5,521 nucleotides of DNA, taken from positions 1 through 5,521 of the forward strand of contig JALNWL010000174.1 of assembly GCA_023230905.1 (NCBI GenBank). Direction: 5' to 3'. Below the pieces are notes generated by a model. It ran no database searches, was not told the origin of the DNA, and saw nothing but the letters and a program-made list of their open reading frames with translations. Every line of letters begins with the position of its first letter. Within the stretch, counting starts at the first letter, position 1. Positions 5,439 through 5,521 of the stretch are shown here, piece after piece. A program made the translations under genes and the position numbers. Source of the stretch: Syntrophales bacterium. Lineage in GTDB: Bacteria; Desulfobacterota; Syntrophia; Syntrophales; UBA2251.

Positions 5439-5521
5439 TCACGCTTCCTGAATCGTAATGCCCAGTTTCAGAAACGCCTCCGAGGCGCTTGACCATCCCG
5501 CGTATGGCACCCACCGGTCGA
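5439..5521 (-). CDS. Unrecognised protein, C-terminal fragment (runs off the right edge)
   Basis: The last 26 codons and the TGA stop (5439-5441) of a minus-strand gene are visible. The translation ends DRWVPYAGWSSASEAFLKL followed by GITIQEA. It looks like genuine protein: a likely amphipathic helix (SSASEAFLKLGI) follows a tryptophan-rich turn, and the frame ends just before a plausible terminator. I do not recognise the family. It lies upstream of the thiolase operon on the same strand, with a promoter in between, so co-transcription by read-through is possible but not shown. Confidence 0.5.
   Translation of the reverse strand, partial: DRWVPYAGWSSASEAFLKLGITIQEA

Noticed and set aside
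5365..5451. Plus-strand 28-codon ORF starting ATGAAACACCGAG
   Set aside because: No proper ribosome binding site at usual distance, crosses the terminator/promoter region of the opposite strand and enters the right-edge gene.

Overview
This GC-rich window holds compact bacterial genes with strong Shine-Dalgarno sites and sigma70-like promoters. Gene style suggests an anaerobic, acyl-CoA-metabolising bacterium, most likely Desulfobacterota (Geobacter or Syntrophus-like). The clues are the glycosyltransferase N-terminus at the left edge, the NifS-type desulfurase, and the thiolase/thiolase/DUF35 cluster. Taxonomy is an inference; no marker gene is present.

Layout from left to right. At the left edge, the first 23 codons of a GT4/glycogen-synthase-like glycosyltransferase run off the window on the minus strand (1-71). 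A divergent 237-bp spacer (72-308) carries a good promoter for each direction. A metallophosphoesterase of the Icc-related (COG2129-like) type lies on the plus strand (309-965). It converges on a class I cysteine desulfurase (minus, 1033-2214), with a strong hairpin between them. The desulfurase has its own leader (2215-2378), with a TTGACA -35 element and a perfect 7-bp inverted repeat next to its ribosome binding site. A long hairpin in the same gap separates it from the operon upstream.

The centre of the window is a tight three-gene operon on the minus strand, transcribed right to left. It encodes thiolase-fold protein A (4050-5192), thiolase-fold protein B (2871-4037) and a zinc-ribbon/OB-fold DUF35 protein (2379-2840), with gaps of 12 and 30 nt. 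A promoter is visible at 5386-5415 and gives a roughly 187-nt leader with two predicted hairpins. At the right edge only the last 26 codons of another minus-strand gene are visible (5439-5521).

The most interesting point is the thiolase pair. Protein B keeps a CxS-type nucleophile (Cys84). Protein A has no cysteine there and has lost the GATG part of the C-terminal catalytic loop. In both proteins the canonical GHP loop reads NP instead of HP. Together with the DUF35 protein this suggests a hetero-oligomeric, non-canonical thiolase or acyl-CoA lyase, comparable in organisation to BbsA/BbsB or ChsH2/Ltp2 pairs but with an extra pseudo-thiolase subunit. The substrate cannot be read from this window. 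A second point is that the cysteine desulfurase has Asn where the family normally has its catalytic PLP-stacking His.
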